Source of the DNA: Cryptosporangium aurantiacum
GTDB lineage: Bacteria > Actinomycetota > Actinomycetes > Mycobacteriales > Cryptosporangiaceae
Reading direction: 5' to 3'
Assembly (NCBI RefSeq): GCF_900143005.1
Contig: NZ_FRCS01000001.1
Coordinates: forward strand, 682,001-746,000
DNA: 64,000 nt
How positions within the stretch are numbered: the first letter of the stretch is position 1; each line of letters starts with the position of its first letter. The notes beneath the pieces were generated by a model, which was not told the origin of the DNA, did no database searches, and saw only the letters and a list, made by a program, of their open reading frames with translations. Shown piece after piece: positions 19,394-29,139 of this stretch. The position numbers were made by a program, and so were the translations under genes.

Positions 19394-20872
19394 ATGAGCA
19401 CCCCGATCGAAACGGCAGCGCGCACCTACGCGGTGCGCACCTTCGGCTGTCAGATGAACGTGCACGACTCCGAGCGCCTGTCCGGCCTGCTGGAGGCGTC
19501 CGGTTACCGTCCGGCCGAGGCCGGCACCGACCCCGACGTCGTCGTGCTGAACACGTGCGCCGTCCGGGAGAACGCCGACAACAAGCTGTACGGCAACCTG
19601 GGCCACCTGGCGTCGGTCAAACGCCACAAAAAGGATATGCAGATCGCGGTCGGCGGCTGTCTCGCGCAGAAAGATCGCGGGACGATCGTCGAGAGAGCCC
19701 CCTGGGTCGACGTCGTCTTCGGCACCCACAACCTCGGCGCGCTCCCCACGCTCCTGGAGCGCGCCCGGCACAACGCCGAAGCGCAGGTGGAGATCAAGGA
19801 GTCGCTGGAGACGTTCCCGTCGGCGCTGCCCGCCCGGCGCGACTCGGCGTACTCGGGATGGGTCTCGATCTCGGTCGGGTGCAACAACACCTGCACGTTC
19901 TGCATCGTCCCCTCGCTGCGCGGCAAGGAGACCGACCGGCCGCCCGCCGACGTGCTGGCCGAGGTCCGGGCGCTGGTCGCCGAGGGTGTGCTCGAGGTGA
20001 CGCTGCTCGGGCAGAACGTGAACTCGTACGGCGCCGAGTTCGGTGATCGCTCCGCGTTCGCGAACCTGCTCCGCGCCTGCGGCGACGTCGAAGGCCTCGA
20101 GCGGGTCCGGTTCACGTCCCCGCACCCGCGCGATTTCACCGACGACGTGATCGACGCGATGGCCGCCACGTCGAACGTCTGCCACCAACTCCACATGCCA
20201 CTACAAAGCGGTTCGGACGCCGTCCTGAAGGCGATGCGCCGCTCCTACCGCTCGGAGCGGTACCTGGGCATCCTCGACCGGGTCCGCGCCGCCATGCCGG
20301 ACGCGGCGATCACGACCGACATCATCGTCGGCTTCCCCGGCGAGACCGAGGCCGACTTCCAGGCGACGCTCGACGTGGTGGCCGCCTCCCGGTTCTCCGC
20401 GGCGTTCACGTTCCAGTACTCGCAGCGCCCGGGTACGCCGGCCGCGACCATGCCCGACCAGCTGCCCAAGCAGGTCGTCCAGGAGCGTTACGAGCGGCTG
20501 ATCGCGCTCCAGGAGGACATCTCCTGGGCCGAGAACAAGAAGCTGGTCGGGCGGGACGTCGAGCTGCTGGTCGCCACCGGCGAGGGTCGCAAGGACGCGG
20601 GCACCGGCCGGATGACCGGGCGGGCGCGCGACGGACGGCTGGTGCACTTCGCGGGCGACGCGAGCGTGATCCGGCCCGGCGACATCGTGCACAGCACGAT
20701 CACGTACGCGGCACCGCACCACCTGATCGCCGAGGGCCCAGTGAAGAGCCACCGCCGCACCCGGGCCGGTGACAACGTCGAAGCGGGCCTCAAGCCTAGG
20801 ACTTCCGGCGTCGGTCTCGGCATGCCCACGCTCGGCCCGCCGCCCGTGGCGCCGGCCCCGGTCTGCGGATAG
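19394..20872 (+). CDS. miaB: tRNA-2-methylthio-N6-dimethylallyladenosine synthase MiaB
   Basis: A 492-residue radical-SAM methylthiotransferase that adds the methylthio group to isopentenyl-A37 of tRNA, the step after MiaA. The N-terminal UPF0004 domain has cysteines C19 (TFGCQMN), C55 (NTCAVRE) and C89 (GGCLAQ) for the second iron-sulfur cluster. The radical-SAM triad is C163-N-N-T-C167-T-F-C170. A C-terminal TRAM domain follows, then a 45-residue unconserved tail. The next gene, a response regulator, starts 5 bp after its stop. Confidence 0.96.
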   Translation: MSTPIETAARTYAVRTFGCQMNVHDSERLSGLLEASGYRPAEAGTDPDVVVLNTCAVRENADNKLYGNLGHLASVKRHKKDMQIAVGGCLAQKDRGTIVERAPWVDVVFGTHNLGALPTLLERARHNAEAQVEIKESLETFPSALPARRDSAYSGWVSISVGCNNTCTFCIVPSLRGKETDRPPADVLAEVRALVAEGVLEVTLLGQNVNSYGAEFGDRSAFANLLRACGDVEGLERVRFTSPHPRDFTDDVIDAMAATSNVCHQLHMPLQSGSDAVLKAMRRSYRSERYLGILDRVRAAMPDAAITTDIIVGFPGETEADFQATLDVVAASRFSAAFTFQYSQRPGTPAATMPDQLPKQVVQERYERLIALQEDISWAENKKLVGRDVELLVATGEGRKDAGTGRMTGRARDGRLVHFAGDASVIRPGDIVHSTITYAAPHHLIAEGPVKSHRRTRAGDNVEAGLKPRTSGVGLGMPTLGPPPVAPAPVCG

Positions 20873-20876
20873 ACCC

Positions 20877-21581
20877 ATGCGGGTTCTCCTGATCGAGGAC
20901 GACGACCGGGTGGCCGGTGCGCTCTCGGTGAACCTCACCCGGCAACGGATGGACGTCGACCGGGTGGGCAGTGCCCAGCGGGCGCTGGAGCGGTTACGCA
21001 CCGGCGCCCGGCACGACGTCGTCCTGCTCGACCTGGGGTTACCCGACCTCGACGGGCTGGCGCTCTGCAAGCGGATCCGCGAGCTCTGCGACGTCCCGGT
21101 GATCATGGTGACCGCCCGCACCGACATGTCCACCCGGCTGCACGGCCTGCACGTCGGCGCGGACGACTACGTCACGAAGCCGTTCGACCCCCGCGAGCTG
21201 GTGGCTCGCATTCACGCGGTGACCCGTCGCGCCAGCCGCACCGCGCCGCCGGAGTCACCGGTGGACGAGACTCCCGCGCCCGCCTCCAGCACGATCGCCG
21301 GGCCGGGCGGCGTCCGAATTGACGTTGAACGGCGGGAGGTGACCGTCGACGGGGAAGCGGTCCCGCTGACCCGTAAGGAGTTCAACCTGCTCGCGATGCT
21401 GGCGCGGCAGCCCGGGATCGTCTTCACCCGGTCGCGGATCCTCGCCGAGGTCTGGGACTCCGCCTGGGTCGGCAACCAGCGGACGCTCGAGGTGCACGTC
21501 GCCGCGGTGCGGGCGAAGCTCGGCGTCGCCGGCGTCATCGAGACCGTCCGCGGCGTCGGCTACCGCTTTCCGGCCGGGTAA
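20877..21581 (+). CDS. OmpR/PhoB-type response regulator
   Basis: A 234-residue regulator with a receiver domain (phosphoacceptor D52 in LLDLGLPDLDG, conserved lysine in YVTKPFDP) and a C-terminal winged helix (RTLEVHVAAVRAKLG, VRGVGYRFPAG). ATG 20877 lies 4 bp after miaB and gives the canonical MRVLLIEDD start. It is co-transcribed with the histidine kinase, which starts 2 bp after its stop. The target genes cannot be told from sequence; the TAXI gene opposite is a candidate. Confidence 0.92.
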   Translation: MRVLLIEDDDRVAGALSVNLTRQRMDVDRVGSAQRALERLRTGARHDVVLLDLGLPDLDGLALCKRIRELCDVPVIMVTARTDMSTRLHGLHVGADDYVTKPFDPRELVARIHAVTRRASRTAPPESPVDETPAPASSTIAGPGGVRIDVERREVTVDGEAVPLTRKEFNLLAMLARQPGIVFTRSRILAEVWDSAWVGNQRTLEVHVAAVRAKLGVAGVIETVRGVGYRFPAG

Positions 21582-21583
21582 CC

Positions 21584-23107
21584 GTGCGCGCCCGGCTGTT
21601 CGTCCTCCTGCTGACGCTGATCGCGCTGGTCGTGGTCGCGTTGCTGACGCCGCTGGCGATGAACTACGCGACGAACGCCCAGCGCCAGGTCTTCATCGAC
21701 CGGCTGCAGGACACGAACCGGTTCGCGCTGCTGCTCCGGGACGGCTCGGGCAGCTCGGAGGTGAACGCGCTGCGCGCCGAGATCGACCGCTACCACGACG
21801 TCTACGGGATCCCGACCGTGGTGCTGGACGCCCACCGGACCGTGCTGCTCAGCTCCGCACGCGTCGACCTGGACGATCCGGCAGTCAGCGATCGGGTCGA
21901 CACCGCGCTCTCCGGCCGCAGCACCGAGGAGATGGTGATCTGGCCGTGGGAGAACCATCCGCTGGTCGTCGCGGTGCCGTTCCTGGCGGGGGAGGGCGCC
22001 GGGGTCGCCGGGGTGGTCGTCACGGTGTCGCCGACCGACGCGCTGAGAACCCGGGTCGGCACCGTCTGGCTGGTGCTCGCGGCGTTGAGCCTCGGCGCGA
22101 TCGCGCTGTTCGTCGCGGTCGCCGACGCGCTCGCGACCTGGGTGCTGCGACCGGTCAGCAGCCTCGACGCGGCGGCGCACGCGATCACGTCCGGTGACCT
22201 GAGATCGCGCGCTCCGGTGGGTACGGGCCCACCGGAGCTGAGACGCCTCGCGCGAAGTTTCAACGAGATGGCCGCCACCGTGAGCGGTGCGCTCGAACAG
22301 CAACGCGCGTTCGTCGCCGAGGCGTCCCACCAGATGCGCAACCCGCTGACCGCGCTGCTGCTGCGGGTCGGGAACCTCGCCGACGCGGTCGCGGACGACC
22401 ACGGCGGTCAGCTGCCCGCGCGGGCGGAAACCGAGTACGACGAGGCCGTACGTGAGGGGCAGCGGCTGCAGCGGGTCCTGGAGGAGCTGCTGGCGCTGGC
22501 CCGCGCCGAACGGCACCTCGGTGCGGTGCGGCGGGTCGACGTCGGCACGGTCCTCGACGAGCGGCTGTCCGCCTGGCGCGTCCGGGCCGACCTGCGCGGA
22601 CAGATGCTCGTGCGGTCCGGCGTCGCGAGCGCCGAAGCCGTCGTCGACCCGGAGTCGCTCGCCCGCGTGCTCGACGAACTTCTCGACAACGCCAGCCGCT
22701 ACGCCGGTGACGACGGCGTCATCGTCGCCGCGCTGCGGGCAGGCGCCGGGTCGCCCGGCGTCGTCCGGCTGACGATCTCCGACGACGGCGACGGCCTTCC
22801 GCTGACCGAGTTCGACAAGGTCACCGACCGGTTCTGGCGCAGCCCCAGCCACGCGAACGTCCCCGGCACCGGGTTGGGCCTGAGCATCGTCACGTCGCTG
22901 CTGCAGACGTTCGACGCCCGGCTGGAGGTGAGCCCGGGCCCCCAGGGCGGCCTGGCGGTCACCTGTGTGCTGCCGGCGCCTCCCGCGCCGCCGTCGTCGG
23001 CTTCCCCGCCCGAAAAGCCCACTTCGGACGTCATGAGCCCGGCCACCGCAGCCGACGCGCCGCCGCCCGAGGTCCTGGCCGAGCGTCAGGGCTTGACCGA
23101 GCGGTAG
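21584..23107 (+). CDS. Sensor histidine kinase
   Basis: A 507-residue membrane kinase. It has one transmembrane helix (about 7-27), an extracytoplasmic sensor of roughly 130 residues, a second helix (about 160-187) and a HAMP domain. The dimerisation/phosphoacceptor segment follows, with H249 in SHQMRNPLTALLLR. The ATPase domain has N-box ELLDNASRYA, G1 DDGDGLP and G2 GTGLGLSIV. Asparagine-proline after Q/R at the H-box is a normal variant. A proline/serine-rich tail follows. The 3' end overlaps the convergent TAXI gene by 22 bp. The signal is unknown; the TAXI protein could deliver it. Confidence 0.92.
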   Translation: MRARLFVLLLTLIALVVVALLTPLAMNYATNAQRQVFIDRLQDTNRFALLLRDGSGSSEVNALRAEIDRYHDVYGIPTVVLDAHRTVLLSSARVDLDDPAVSDRVDTALSGRSTEEMVIWPWENHPLVVAVPFLAGEGAGVAGVVVTVSPTDALRTRVGTVWLVLAALSLGAIALFVAVADALATWVLRPVSSLDAAAHAITSGDLRSRAPVGTGPPELRRLARSFNEMAATVSGALEQQRAFVAEASHQMRNPLTALLLRVGNLADAVADDHGGQLPARAETEYDEAVREGQRLQRVLEELLALARAERHLGAVRRVDVGTVLDERLSAWRVRADLRGQMLVRSGVASAEAVVDPESLARVLDELLDNASRYAGDDGVIVAALRAGAGSPGVVRLTISDDGDGLPLTEFDKVTDRFWRSPSHANVPGTGLGLSIVTSLLQTFDARLEVSPGPQGGLAVTCVLPAPPAPPSSASPPEKPTSDVMSPATAADAPPPEVLAERQGLTER

Positions 23108-24054
23108 TAGCGGACCGCTCCCGGGTGCAACGGGACTGTCGCGGTGCTGATCGCCGACCGCACGTCGAGCACCCGGCCGCTCGGCACCACGTCGGCGATC
23201 CGGGTGCGGTGCGAGAACAGCGCGGCGGTGAGGCGGTAGACCAGATCGTCGTCGAGGGCCCGGCTGGCCAGCAGGTAGCTCGGCACCGCCGCGGTGCGGG
23301 TGTCCGGGACCCCGGTGTAGGTGCCCTCCGGGACGGTGGCGAGTTGGTAGAACGACCCGTACTGGCCCTGCAGCGTCGCGACGTACCGCTCGATCGGCAG
23401 CAGCCGGATCGGCACGGTCCCGGCAAGCGTCGCCACCGCAGCGGTGGGGAGGCCGCCCACCCAGAAGAACGCGTCCAGGTCCCCGGCGGCAAGCAGCCGC
23501 GCGGACTCGCTCACCCCGTAGCCCCGCCGCACGATGTCCCGGTTGTCGTCCATGTGCGCGGCGGCGAGCAGCCGTCGTGCGGTGATCTCCACCGACGAAC
23601 CCTGCGACCCCACCGACACCCGCTTGCCGCGCAGGTCGGACAGCGTCCGGATCGGTGCATCCTGACGCACGACGACCTGCACGTACTCGTCGTAGATCCG
23701 CGCGACCGCGCGGATCCGGCCGGGTGCGCCGGCGGCCTCCTCCAGCGCCGGGATCCGGAACGCGGTGTCGGCGGAGATGAACGTGAGGTCGGCGCGTCCA
23801 CCGGCCAGCCGGGTGAGGTTGTCGACCGACCCGCTGCTGTTGTCGACGCGGACGCGGAGCTCCGGCAGCTCGTCGGCGAGGACCTCCTCGAACGCCAGCC
23901 CGTACGCCTCGTAGACGCCGCCGACGCCGCCGGTGCTGATCCGGATCCCACCCGGCGGGTAGTGGACCGGATCACACACCGGCTCGCGGCAGCCACGTAA
24001 CGCCACCAGCCCGACCGCGGCGATGGCGAGCGCCACCACGGTGACCAGCAGCAC
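23086..24054 (-). CDS. Orphan TAXI-family (TRAP-type) solute-binding protein
   Basis: A 322-residue exported or membrane-anchored binding protein. After one hydrophobic helix (residues 2-19) the domain begins with the TAXI pattern IRISTGGVGGVYEAYGLAF. It continues with VDNSSGSVDNLTRLAGGRADLTF, LSDLRGKRVSVGSQGSSVEITA and DAFFWVGGLPTAAV. Family members feed TRAP transporters, but no TRAP membrane subunit is encoded nearby. GTG 24054 is the only conventional start near the hydrophobic segment; the frame could begin slightly earlier. It is 32 bp downstream of the DUF349 gene, on the same strand, and converges on the sensor kinase. Confidence 0.85.
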   Translation of the reverse strand: MLLVTVVALAIAAVGLVALRGCREPVCDPVHYPPGGIRISTGGVGGVYEAYGLAFEEVLADELPELRVRVDNSSGSVDNLTRLAGGRADLTFISADTAFRIPALEEAAGAPGRIRAVARIYDEYVQVVVRQDAPIRTLSDLRGKRVSVGSQGSSVEITARRLLAAAHMDDNRDIVRRGYGVSESARLLAAGDLDAFFWVGGLPTAAVATLAGTVPIRLLPIERYVATLQGQYGSFYQLATVPEGTYTGVPDTRTAAVPSYLLASRALDDDLVYRLTAALFSHRTRIADVVPSGRVLDVRSAISTATVPLHPGAVRYYRSVKP

Positions 24055-24086
24055 CCAGCGTCGCCGCCGGGTCAGGACGGGCAGGA

Positions 24087-25901
24087 CTACCCCGCTTGTT
24101 CGGCGAGGTTGAGGAACTGGCGCTTGGAGGCCAGCGCCTTCTCCGCCTCGGCGATCCGACGCTGGTCACCCTGCGCGCGGGCGCGCTCGAGTTGCTTCTC
24201 GGCCTTGGCGACCTGCTCCCGCATCTGAGCAAGCAGCGGGTTGCTCTCCACGCTGCCGCGCCGCCACTCGGCGTCGGCGGCGACCCGGACCCGCTCCTCG
24301 ACCGCACGCAGACGCCGGTCGAGGTGCGCGACGGCCTCGCGCGGCACCCGGCCGATCTCGTCCCAGCGGGCCTGCACGTCGCGCATCGCGGCCTGAGCGG
24401 CCCGCAGGTCGGTCTCCGGGTCGATCCGCTCGGCCTCGGCCAGCAGCTCTTCCTTCTTGGTCTGGTTGCCCTTCAGCTCGGCGTCCCGCTCGGAGAACGT
24501 CGCCGACCGGTGCGCGAAGAAAGTGTCCTGCGCGGCCCGGAACCGCTTCCAGAGCTGCTCCTCGGCGTCCCGGGGCGCCCGCCCAGCAGCCTTCCAGTCC
24601 GCCATCAGCTGCTTCAGACGCGCGGCCGTGGCCTGCCAGTCGGTCGACTCCGCCAGCTCCTCGGCCTCGGTGACCAGCTGCTCCTTGATCGCCTGGACCT
24701 GCTTGCGCTGCGCGTCCAGACCGGCGAAGTGGCTACCCCGGCGGCGGCTGAACCCGTCACGGGCCGCCGCGTAGCGGCGCCACAGCTCGGTGTCGGTCTT
24801 CCGGTCGACGCCGCGGATCGTCTTCCACTCGGCGAGGATGTCGCGCAGCCGGTCGCCGGCGACCTTCCACTGGGTGGAGTTCGTGGCGATGTCCTCGGCC
24901 TCGGCGACCAGTGCCTGCTTCCGGGCGGTGGCCTCCTCGCGGGCGCGGGCCTTCGCGGCCTTCTGCTCGTCGGCCTTCGCGCTGGAGGACTCGATCAGCG
25001 TGTCGAGCCGGGTGGCCAGCGCGGCGAGGTCGCCGATGACGGCCGCGGTGGCCAGCGACTCGCGCAGCCGGGCCGCGGAGGACTTCGTGTGCGCCGCGTC
25101 GCTCATGCCGCCGTTCAGGCGCGCTTCGAGCAGCTCGACCTCGGTGACCAGGTCGTCGTAGCGCCGCTGGTAGTGGTGCAGACCCTCTTCGGCGGTGCCG
25201 GCCTGCCAGGAGCCGATCGCGCGGTCGCCCTCGGCGGTGCGGACGTAGACGGTGCCCTCGGCGTCGATCCACCCGAAGTCGCCCGCGGACGTGCTGCCGG
25301 GGGTGGGACCGGCCGGGGCCTCGGCCGCGGCCGCGGGGACATCCGCCGGGGTGGCAGCGTGCGCGACATCGGCGGGCGTGACCGCAACGTCGGCGGGAGC
25401 GACGTCGGCGGGGGTCCCGGCGGGAGCGACGTCCGTCGGGCTCGCGCCAGGGACGACGTCAACCGGGGTCGCGGCTGCGGGCGCGGCCGGGACGTCGGCC
25501 GGGGTCGCGGGGGGTGCGACGTCGGCCGGGGTCGCGGGGGGTGCGACGTCGGCCGGGGTGACGAGGGCGGACACGTCGGCCGGGGTGACGGCGGCGGGCT
25601 CGCTCGTCTCGGCGGGCGCGGACGCGGACGGCGCGATGGCGGCGGCGATCTCGGCCGGGGTGACGGCGACCGGGCCCGGCGCCTCGGCCGGTTCGGCCGA
25701 CTGGTCCGACTGGTCCGGCTGGGCCGGCTGGGTCTCCCCGGACGGCTGGGCCTGCCCGGCGGCGTCCGCGGGCGGGCTGACGTCGGCCGACGCGGGCGCG
25801 GCCGGAGCCGCCGCCACGTCCGCGGACTCCGTGGGCGACGACTCCGCAGGCGTCCTCGCAGGCGGCGTGGCCGCGGTGCTGTCGCTGCCGGAAGTGTCCA
25901 T
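24087..25901 (-). CDS. DUF349 domain protein with a long TPADV-rich N-terminus
   Basis: A 604-residue protein. The first 200 or so residues are disordered and contain many TPADVAP-type repeats. Residue 205 onward holds several DUF349 helical units (LWRRYAAARDGFSRRRGSHF, LWKRFRAAQDTFFAHRSATF, RWDEIGRVPREAVAHLDRRL), ending in a coiled coil with LAEAEKAL-like heptads. DUF349 proteins are widespread in actinobacteria and of uncertain role. ATG 25901 is chosen because GAGGA stands 5 nt in front of it. It probably forms an operon with the TAXI gene. Confidence 0.85.
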   Translation of the reverse strand: MDTSGSDSTAATPPARTPAESSPTESADVAAAPAAPASADVSPPADAAGQAQPSGETQPAQPDQSDQSAEPAEAPGPVAVTPAEIAAAIAPSASAPAETSEPAAVTPADVSALVTPADVAPPATPADVAPPATPADVPAAPAAATPVDVVPGASPTDVAPAGTPADVAPADVAVTPADVAHAATPADVPAAAAEAPAGPTPGSTSAGDFGWIDAEGTVYVRTAEGDRAIGSWQAGTAEEGLHHYQRRYDDLVTEVELLEARLNGGMSDAAHTKSSAARLRESLATAAVIGDLAALATRLDTLIESSSAKADEQKAAKARAREEATARKQALVAEAEDIATNSTQWKVAGDRLRDILAEWKTIRGVDRKTDTELWRRYAAARDGFSRRRGSHFAGLDAQRKQVQAIKEQLVTEAEELAESTDWQATAARLKQLMADWKAAGRAPRDAEEQLWKRFRAAQDTFFAHRSATFSERDAELKGNQTKKEELLAEAERIDPETDLRAAQAAMRDVQARWDEIGRVPREAVAHLDRRLRAVEERVRVAADAEWRRGSVESNPLLAQMREQVAKAEKQLERARAQGDQRRIAEAEKALASKRQFLNLAEQAG

Positions 25902-26259
25902 GACCATCCTCGTTCCCGTTCCGGTGGCGGGTATATTCACCACCGCATCTGCTGCGCCACCCTGGGTGAGCCGGTCGCCGCCGCGGGAGCGGCCGCAGGC
26001 CGGGTCGTGGGCTGCCTGACGAGCATTGTCACAGGTTCCGGCGAACTACTTCGCACCGATGGGGCGATCGGTGCTGCATCTGTCGATCATTCCGGGCGGA
26101 TCAGGCGTACGAACAGCACGGTGAGACTCCTCCAGCCTCGCACGTACCCCAAGCTCAGGGCGGTGCGCAAGGGCCGGATCAACAAGCCTCATCCCGCATC
26201 TGTCGGATATCCGGTTGCCGTGCCGCGGTCCGATTCGGCCCGGCGGTTACCCTTCCGGG
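25902..26259. other. Divergent promoter region, DUF349 gene / LigB-like gene
   Basis: A 358-bp gap of lower G+C than its surroundings. It has no supported gene or clear hairpin and must contain promoters for both directions. Confidence 0.55.
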
Positions 26260-27015
26260 GTGTTGCTCGCCGCCGCCGTCTGTCCTCATCCGCCGCTCCT
26301 GGTGCCGCAGCTCACCGGCGCCTCGGTGCAGCAGCCATCGAACGGTCCCGCGGCGGCGGTCGCTGCCCTGCGAGAGACCGCCCTCGCGGCCGTGCGTGAC
26401 CTTCTCGCCGTGGGAGACGAGGCGGGCACCGACCTGGACGTCGTGGTGGTCGGCACCGGTCCGACGCCGGGCAGCGCGGCACCCGACGCGGTCGGGTCGC
26501 TCGCGGGCTACGGCGCGGACGTGACGGTCGCGCTGACCCGGGGCGAGCCCGGCACCGCGGCCCCGTCGCTGCCGCTCTCGGTGACCGTCGGTGTCTGGCT
26601 GCTGCGCGAGGCCGGGTACCCCGGTCCGGTGCGCGCCCGGGTCGTCACCGAGCACGCGACCCCGGCCGAGTGCGCCGACCTGGGCGCCCGGATCGCCGCG
26701 TTCCCGACCCCGACCGTGCTGCTGGTGATGGGCGACGGCTCGGCGAGCCGGGACGAGAAGGCGCCCGGAGCGCTCGATCCGCGGGCGGTGCCGTTCGACA
26801 CCGCGGTCGCCGACGCGCTGGCCGCCGTCGACACCGCCGCGCTGGGCGCGCTCGACCCGGCGCTGGCCCGCGAACTGCTCGCCGCGGGCCGAGCGCCGTG
26901 GCAGATCCTCGCCGGTGCGGTGGAGGCCGACGGGCGTCCGTGGAAGGGCGAGCTGCGGTCGACGGACGCACCGTACGGCGTCGGGTACCTGGTCGCGTCC
27001 TGGTCGCCGGTGTGA
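26260..27015 (+). CDS. Class III extradiol dioxygenase subunit B-like (LigB/MEMO fold) protein
   Basis: A 251-residue protein with the family N-terminus [15 protein letters not shown] and the segments [39 protein letters not shown] and WQILAGA. Homologues sit directly upstream of miaA in many actinobacteria, as here, but their reaction is not established. The first histidine of the LigB metal site is present. GTG 26260 gives the conserved start. Its stop overlaps the miaA start (GTGTGA), so the two are translationally coupled. Confidence 0.82.
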   Translation: MLLAAAVCPHPPLLVPQLTGASVQQPSNGPAAAVAALRETALAAVRDLLAVGDEAGTDLDVVVVGTGPTPGSAAPDAVGSLAGYGADVTVALTRGEPGTAAPSLPLSVTVGVWLLREAGYPGPVRARVVTEHATPAECADLGARIAAFPTPTVLLVMGDGSASRDEKAPGALDPRAVPFDTAVADALAAVDTAALGALDPALARELLAAGRAPWQILAGAVEADGRPWKGELRSTDAPYGVGYLVASWSPV

Positions 27016-28097
27016 CGCTCCCGCCGGACGCGCCGGACGCGCCGGACGCGCCGGACGCGCCGGACGTGTCGGACGTGTCGAACCCGGCCGGCTCGGCGGG
27101 CCTGGTCGGCCCGGCTGGCCCGGTCGGCCTGTCGGGGCTGGTCGGAGGGCCGGCTGTTCTCGCGGTCGTGGGGCCCACCGCGACCGGGAAGTCCGGGCTG
27201 GGTGTCGCGCTCGCGAAAGCGCTCGGCGGCGAGGTGGTCAACGCCGACTCGATGCAGCTCTACCGCGGCATGGACATCGGCACGGCGAAGCTGACGCTCG
27301 CCGAGCGGGACGGCGTCCCGCACCACCTGCTCGACGTCTGGCCGGTCACCGAGACCGCCAGCGTTGCCGCCTACCAGCGGCTGGCCCGCGCGACGATCGA
27401 CGAACTGCGCGCGGCCGGACGCGTGCCGATCCTGGTCGGCGGCTCCGGGCTGTACGTCGACGCGGTACTCGACCGGATGGAGTTCCCCGGCACCGACCCC
27501 GCGCTGCGTGCCGCGCTGGAGGCCGAACTCGCCGCGGACGGACCGGCCCCGCTGTACGCGCGACTGGCGGCCGCCGACCCCGCCGCGGCGGCCGCGATCC
27601 TGCCCAGCAACGGACGCCGGATCGTGCGGGCGCTCGAGGTGATCGCGCTGACCGGCTCGTTCGCCGCGGAGCTGCCCACCGAGCCGCAGCCGTACTACCC
27701 GGCCGTCCGGATCGGCCTGGACCGGCCGGTGGAGGAGCTCGACGCCCGGGTCGAGCAGCGCGTCGACGTGATGTGGGCGGCCGGCCTGGTCGAAGAGGTG
27801 CGCGCGCTGGAACGCGTCGGGCTGCGCGAGGGGCGGACGGCGTCCCGGGCGCTCGGGTACGCGCAGGTGCTGCGGATGTTCGACGGCGAACTGGACGAAC
27901 CGGGCGCGATCACCGCCACCCAAGCCTCGACCCGGCGCTTCGTCCGGCGGCAGCGGTCCTGGTTCCGCCGGGACGCCCGGGTGCGGTGGCTCGACCCGAG
28001 CGATGAGCAGCGGGTACTGGACGAGGCCTTGGCACTTGTGCCTCAGGGGTCACAGAAACTGGCGCCGGAAGCACGCGACAACCCTCGTAGGATCTAG
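27012..28097 (+). CDS. miaA: tRNA dimethylallyltransferase MiaA
   Basis: A 361-residue enzyme that transfers dimethylallyl to A37 of UNN-reading tRNAs, the substrate MiaB then methylthiolates. It has P-loop GPTATGKS (54-61), [45 protein letters not shown] and the C-terminal ALGYAQVLR and [15 protein letters not shown] motifs. GTG 27012 overlaps the LigB-like stop by 3 bp. This gives an N-terminal extension of about 45 residues rich in PDA repeats and [14 protein letters not shown], which MiaA normally lacks. No better start lies closer to the P-loop. Confidence 0.95.
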   Translation: MTLPPDAPDAPDAPDAPDVSDVSNPAGSAGLVGPAGPVGLSGLVGGPAVLAVVGPTATGKSGLGVALAKALGGEVVNADSMQLYRGMDIGTAKLTLAERDGVPHHLLDVWPVTETASVAAYQRLARATIDELRAAGRVPILVGGSGLYVDAVLDRMEFPGTDPALRAALEAELAADGPAPLYARLAAADPAAAAAILPSNGRRIVRALEVIALTGSFAAELPTEPQPYYPAVRIGLDRPVEELDARVEQRVDVMWAAGLVEEVRALERVGLREGRTASRALGYAQVLRMFDGELDEPGAITATQASTRRFVRRQRSWFRRDARVRWLDPSDEQRVLDEALALVPQGSQKLAPEARDNPRRI

Positions 28098-28101
28098 AGG
28101 C

Positions 28102-29139
28102 GTGAGCGCCTCCGCACCATCCCCCGGGAATCCCGTCATCGGGCCCGTGCCGTTCGCCAAGGGCCACGGCACCGAGAACGACTTCGTCATCCTGCCCGAT
28201 CCCGAGGGTCAGCTGGAGGTTTCGCCGCACCTCGTGCGCGTGCTCTGCGACCGCCGCGCGGGTCTCGGCGCCGACGGGGTGCTCCGCGTCGTCCGCACCA
28301 CCCGGATCCCGGACGGGCTCGGGCTGGAAGGCGAGTGGTTCATGGACTACCGCAACAGCGACGGTTCGATCGCGGAGATGTGCGGCAACGGCATCCGGGT
28401 GTTCGCCCGGTACCTGGTGGAGTCCGGGCTGGCCAAGGCCGGGACGATGCGGATCGCGACCAGGGCCGGAACCAAGCTGGTCGTGGTCCCCGGCGGCGAG
28501 AGCGACATCACCGTGGACATGGGTCCGGCGGTGATCGGCACCGAGGCCGTCGTGCAGGTCGGCGGTCGTCCGTTCGCCGGCATCGCGGTCTCGATGGGTA
28601 ACCCGCACCTGGTCTGCGGCACCGCGCTGCCGGTCGGCGAGATCGACCTCTCGTCCGCGCCGGAGTTCGACCCGGCGACGTTCCCGACCGGCGTCAACGT
28701 CGAGGTCGTCAACGTGCTGGGCGGCGAGTCGCGCACCGCGCCGGGCGTCCCGGCCCCGGAGGGTTACGACCTGCACGTGCGGATGCGGGTCTACGAGCGC
28801 GGCTCCGGCGAGACGCGGTCCTGCGGCACCGGGGCCTGCGCGGTCGGCGCCGTAGCGCTGCGGTCGGCGGGCCGCACCACCGGGCGGGTCGCGGTCGACG
28901 TTCCCGGCGGACGGGTCGGGATCACGGTCACCACCGCCACCACGCTGCTGGAGGGCCCCGCGGTGCTGGTCGCGGGCGGGCAGCTCTCGCCGCAGTGGCT
29001 CGCCGCGGTGCAGGTCGAGACCCCGGCGTCGATCGAGGCGATCCCCGCGCCGAAGCCACCCGTTGCTCCGGCGGTGCTGGACGCACCGGCGTCGCCGGCG
29101 TCCGCGCCGCGCGCCGCGACGGTCGGGCCGCGCGCGTGA
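28102..29139 (+). CDS. dapF: Diaminopimelate epimerase
   Basis: A 345-residue epimerase converting LL- to meso-diaminopimelate for lysine and peptidoglycan synthesis. The two catalytic cysteines are in MCGNGIRVF (C94) and SCGTGACAVG (C241). KGHGTENDFVILPD near the N-terminus and MGNPHLVC are typical of the family. GTG 28102 is 4 bp beyond miaA. The C-terminal 45 residues (APKPPVAPAVLDAP and so on) are an unconserved alanine/proline tail. The stop overlaps the next start as GTGA. Confidence 0.95.
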   Translation: MSASAPSPGNPVIGPVPFAKGHGTENDFVILPDPEGQLEVSPHLVRVLCDRRAGLGADGVLRVVRTTRIPDGLGLEGEWFMDYRNSDGSIAEMCGNGIRVFARYLVESGLAKAGTMRIATRAGTKLVVVPGGESDITVDMGPAVIGTEAVVQVGGRPFAGIAVSMGNPHLVCGTALPVGEIDLSSAPEFDPATFPTGVNVEVVNVLGGESRTAPGVPAPEGYDLHVRMRVYERGSGETRSCGTGACAVGAVALRSAGRTTGRVAVDVPGGRVGITVTTATTLLEGPAVLVAGGQLSPQWLAAVQVETPASIEAIPAPKPPVAPAVLDAPASPASAPRAATVGPRA

